Positions 61,210 through 64,000 of a DNA stretch of 64,000 bases are shown piece after piece. A program made the position numbers and the translations under genes. Source of the stretch: Epiperipatus broadwayi (lineage: Eukaryota > Onychophora > Udeonychophora > Euonychophora > Peripatidae). The stretch lies in NCBI GenBank assembly GCA_028023455.1, contig JAQFVV010012513.1:1375001-1439000 (forward strand), in the 5' to 3' direction. Below the pieces are notes generated by a model. The model worked only from the letters and a program-made list of their open reading frames with translations. It was not told the origin of the DNA and did no database searches. Numbering within the stretch: the first letter of the stretch is position 1; every line of letters begins with the position of its first letter.

Positions 61210-62640
61210 TTAATAACCTTTATTACCAAATATGTGTGTGCGCGCATACGTTAAACAAGTATAGTTGTAAAGGTACAAATACCATTGTAATTATGCTGCA
61301 GTTAAATAGTTGGCCAAAAATAAATAAACTTTTTTTGTTTTAAATACAAAAGAAAAAATTTCAAATTGTGTTTTAAGGCAACTATTTAGTAGCAAACCTC
61401 ATGATGCGTGTTATCTCCTGGCGGTGAAATCAAGAGTGAAAGATTTCCGTGACAGTACTTATTCCGCAAGGTCTTATCTTTTCAGTAGTCGATTTCATAA
61501 ATTATCTTGTTTCATAAACTGTGGAATAATTTTATAATAAAGTTATTACTAGTGAAGTGTAATAGGTTAAATTATTAGTTAATTGTAGTATATATGTCTC
61601 GTTCAAAGTCCCTTTAATGAGGGCGGATGTGGAATTTGGCGTTTTTACTGCGCAGTATCCCATTTACTATCTTTTACGTATACTTACGTATTCATATAAC
61701 AGTTATATATCAAGAACAGCTCTCTATTTTAAAGGTCATCAGTTGTAATTAAGTCATCTGTTAATATGACAGGTTAGTGCATTTAAAGTATAAGCCCCAG
61801 ATACGTATTAGTGTTTGTCTTCATCATTATGGATCGTAATTCAAAGCTGGGAACAATACAGTTATGCACCAACAATCAGTTTTAACTCCATTTTAATATT
61901 CAAACTACCAGTCTGAATCTCATAATATACTATAATTTTGCTTATAAGCCAAACGTCTTGAGCAGTTATAATCTAATTCTGGATAACAACTATTTTAGTA
62001 ATCCAATATTTTTTCTAACTGTAGATACCTTCTTCTGCTGGACATGAATTTAATAACAAAAAATCACTTTTATTTGACAGTTCTTAAATACAATTTCATT
62101 CATAATAAGCTTACGCAGTTAGTGATCTCAAGTCACAAATATACAGTTATATGCTTAGTTTGAATTAGTGGTATAGTATCGACTCTGGAGTATAAGATTC
62201 TCAAATTGATTTCAGTTGTAGCATTTCCTACTGTTAAACTTTTTACGAATTCCTGTAAATAAACTCATTGAATTATTTATTTATTTATTAGCAAAAATTG
62301 GCATAAATTCAAAACACTAGTTATTTTGCATTTCACTCTTTTAACAAAAATAGAGTTAGATGTGATTGGAGCTGACCAAAGATGGACTGGGTTCAAAACA
62401 CTATGAGTATTGAATTTTAGGTTTTTGGATTTAAACAGAAAAATTTAATTATATATGATGGAAATTATATATAATTAAATATTTTCTTGGAAACTCCAAC
62501 AAAATAACTATAATAGGTTAATGACAAAACCAGTTTAGTCTTAGTGATTATCAATTAGTCATTAAAGGCTAAAGGTTAACTCCATTTATACTGATATTAT
62601 GTCCTTATATATATATATATATATAACAATTATTAAGTTA
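61210..62640. other. No gene recognised
   Basis: 61380-61690 is less A+T-rich. 62165-62215 has a weak tRNA-like A-box (tagtggtatagtatcg). Nothing else seen. Confidence 0.45.
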
Positions 62641-62649
62641 AAATATATT

Positions 62650-63170
62650 ACATTAAATAGATGTTAAAAAGTAAATGCTATTACAGTAAATGAGACACAC
62701 TCCCTCTAGTCATCCAATAATATGATAATAAGAAAGTGTAACTATTTTCAAATTGGTTCTCTTTACATATTAAGATGACCTGAACAACCACAGAAGGTGG
62801 TGTGAGAATGATTTTTATATAACAATGTAAAGAAATTATTTCCTGTTTTTAAACATCACAACAAACCTTTATATAATAAATGTGTAACAAAAACAATTAC
62901 TAAATGAAATATATAACAGCAAATAGATTGTTTAAATAGTAAATATTATTATAGTAACTGAGATTTATTCCCTCTAGTCATACAACACTATGCTTAAGAA
63001 TTATTGACACATCTCCTTCTGTAGTTGGTCAGAACTATCTTCTTGTTATATAAAAAGAGCCAATTTGATAGTGGGTGCTGTTTTCTTATTACCATATTGT
63101 CAAATGAGTAGAGGGAGAATGCCTATTAACTATAAGAGCATTTATTGCCTAGACAACCTATTTAACATTA
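62650..63170. repeat. Old fold-back with an embedded direct repeat
   Basis: 62655-62815 pairs with 63005-63165 at reduced identity (ctccctctagtcatccaata versus tgtcaaatgagtagagggag; aaattggttctctttacata versus tataaaaagagccaattt). The piece at 62895-63000 also repeats 62630-62730 in direct orientation. Confidence 0.65.
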
Positions 63171-64000
63171 TAATATATATTGTGACCTTCTAAATGGGTA
63201 CAAGAATCAAATTTTATGTAGATAGCACTGTATCAGTAATACCTAACTGCGTTTAGCTAAAACAAGTGAAATAACATGGAATTTTTAATATTTTTTTATA
63301 TTAATAATCCATAACCTTGTTTAGAAAGTTACTTACAGATATTATTTAGAAGTTTTAAGACATTTAGTATTTCTTTGATGGAATTTAATGATAGAAGGGG
63401 GGTGGCTTTTCACAGAAACTGTTAGTGTATAGGTTGAGTTGATACATATTTATCTTATTTGTCTGTAAGACAGTGGTTGATATTTATTTAGAGACTTTCT
63501 GGATTATTTGCTCATTGATACTCCAGTCCATAACATGGTTAGTACAGTATATTTGACTCATGGTCATATAGGCTTCTGTTTTGATCAGATTGGTTTAATA
63601 CTTTAAGTGCAGCATATGTGTGTGCATGTATGTTTGTGCCATCTTACAATTTCATCTTTCACTCATGTATTTGGTTTTGATACAGAATATGTTTTACAGT
63701 GAAGAATTTAAATTTATAATAAATATCTTTGATAACCAATTTAAACACATTTTAAGTGATTAAGGGGTAGATGGATCAATGGATTGTTAGGCAGACTGAA
63801 TACACTATCAATTATTTTATTTACTAGGTGATTATTTTTGTATTATTGCATTTTAAAAGTGTAAAGAATATTTTTATTCAATTTGATTTAATATAGTTTG
63901 AAGGTCAGAATAATTTTTTTATTCTCTCCAAGAGAGAAAAGATTTATTGAATATTTCCAGCCAATTATCTTAGTGTAAAAGATGGGTTTGAGCTTCTTGA
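63170..64000. repeat. Dispersed repeat related to 23.29-23.85 kb
   Basis: Collinear but diverged similarity to 23290-23850, running from atattgtgacc at 63177 to the atcaatggat block near 63776. No coding frame. The remainder to the window end is A+T-rich without features. Confidence 0.4.

Overview
This window looks like repeat-rich non-coding DNA (intergenic or intronic) from an animal, most likely an invertebrate. The support is a very A+T-rich composition, long (AT)n, (AAT)n, (CT)n and (CA)n microsatellites, two non-LTR retrotransposons, several Penelope-like (PLE) GIY-YIG fragments, a hAT-type MITE with an 8-bp target duplication and short tRNA-related SINEs with target duplications. I cannot name the species or phylum. 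I see no intact host protein-coding gene. Every coding region I can recognise belongs to a mobile element; two short stretches (21.7-22.1 kb and 29.7-30.3 kb, both minus strand) resemble decayed exons of unknown origin.

Layout. 0-4.8 kb: nested fold-backs with hammerhead-like motifs, a three-unit ~280-bp tandem array, and a duplicated (AAT)n block. 7.3-7.8 kb: a PLE tail. 9.2-11 kb: two fold-back elements. 15-20.5 kb: two tRNA-related SINEs, a hAT MITE and two hammerhead-bearing repeats. 23 kb: a perfect palindrome and an (AT)n run. 26-28.4 kb: short tandem duplications. 30.6-32.7 kb: two separate PLE GIY-YIG reading frames, with a perfect 88-bp palindrome between them. 34.2-37.5 kb: a nearly complete RTE-like LINE with two in-frame stops. 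38-41.6 kb: a PLE-tail fold-back and three hammerhead elements. 44.2-46 kb: a 5'-truncated minus-strand LINE bracketed by AAT/ATT microsatellites. 48.2-50.8 kb: another hammerhead fold-back and two more PLE GIY-YIG relics. 53 kb: a cluster of E-box-like palindromes. 57.3 kb: a fresh 140-bp tandem duplication. 60-61.2 kb: a fold-back with ~455-bp arms. 62.6-63.2 kb: an older fold-back.

The most interesting content is a set of hammerhead self-cleaving ribozyme (HHR) motifs in at least three repeat families. One (38715-38780) has every conserved core base, a GUC cleavage site, a 4-bp helix II and an 18-bp helix I that continues into a ~115-bp arm, so the whole element is a long hairpin with the ribozyme at its tip. 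A second (39972-40012, minus) and a third (41488-41560, minus) also keep an intact core. Further copies show graded decay of the core. HHRs are known from PLEs, retrozymes and schistosome SINE-like repeats. What stands out here is how consistently HHR repeats and PLE GIY-YIG fragments lie inside head-to-head inverted duplications. My working inference is that self-cleaved or circular RNAs are copied by PLE-type target-primed reverse transcription with template switching, leaving palindromic insertions. Nothing here proves activity: no PLE reverse transcriptase is present in the window and most copies are decayed.
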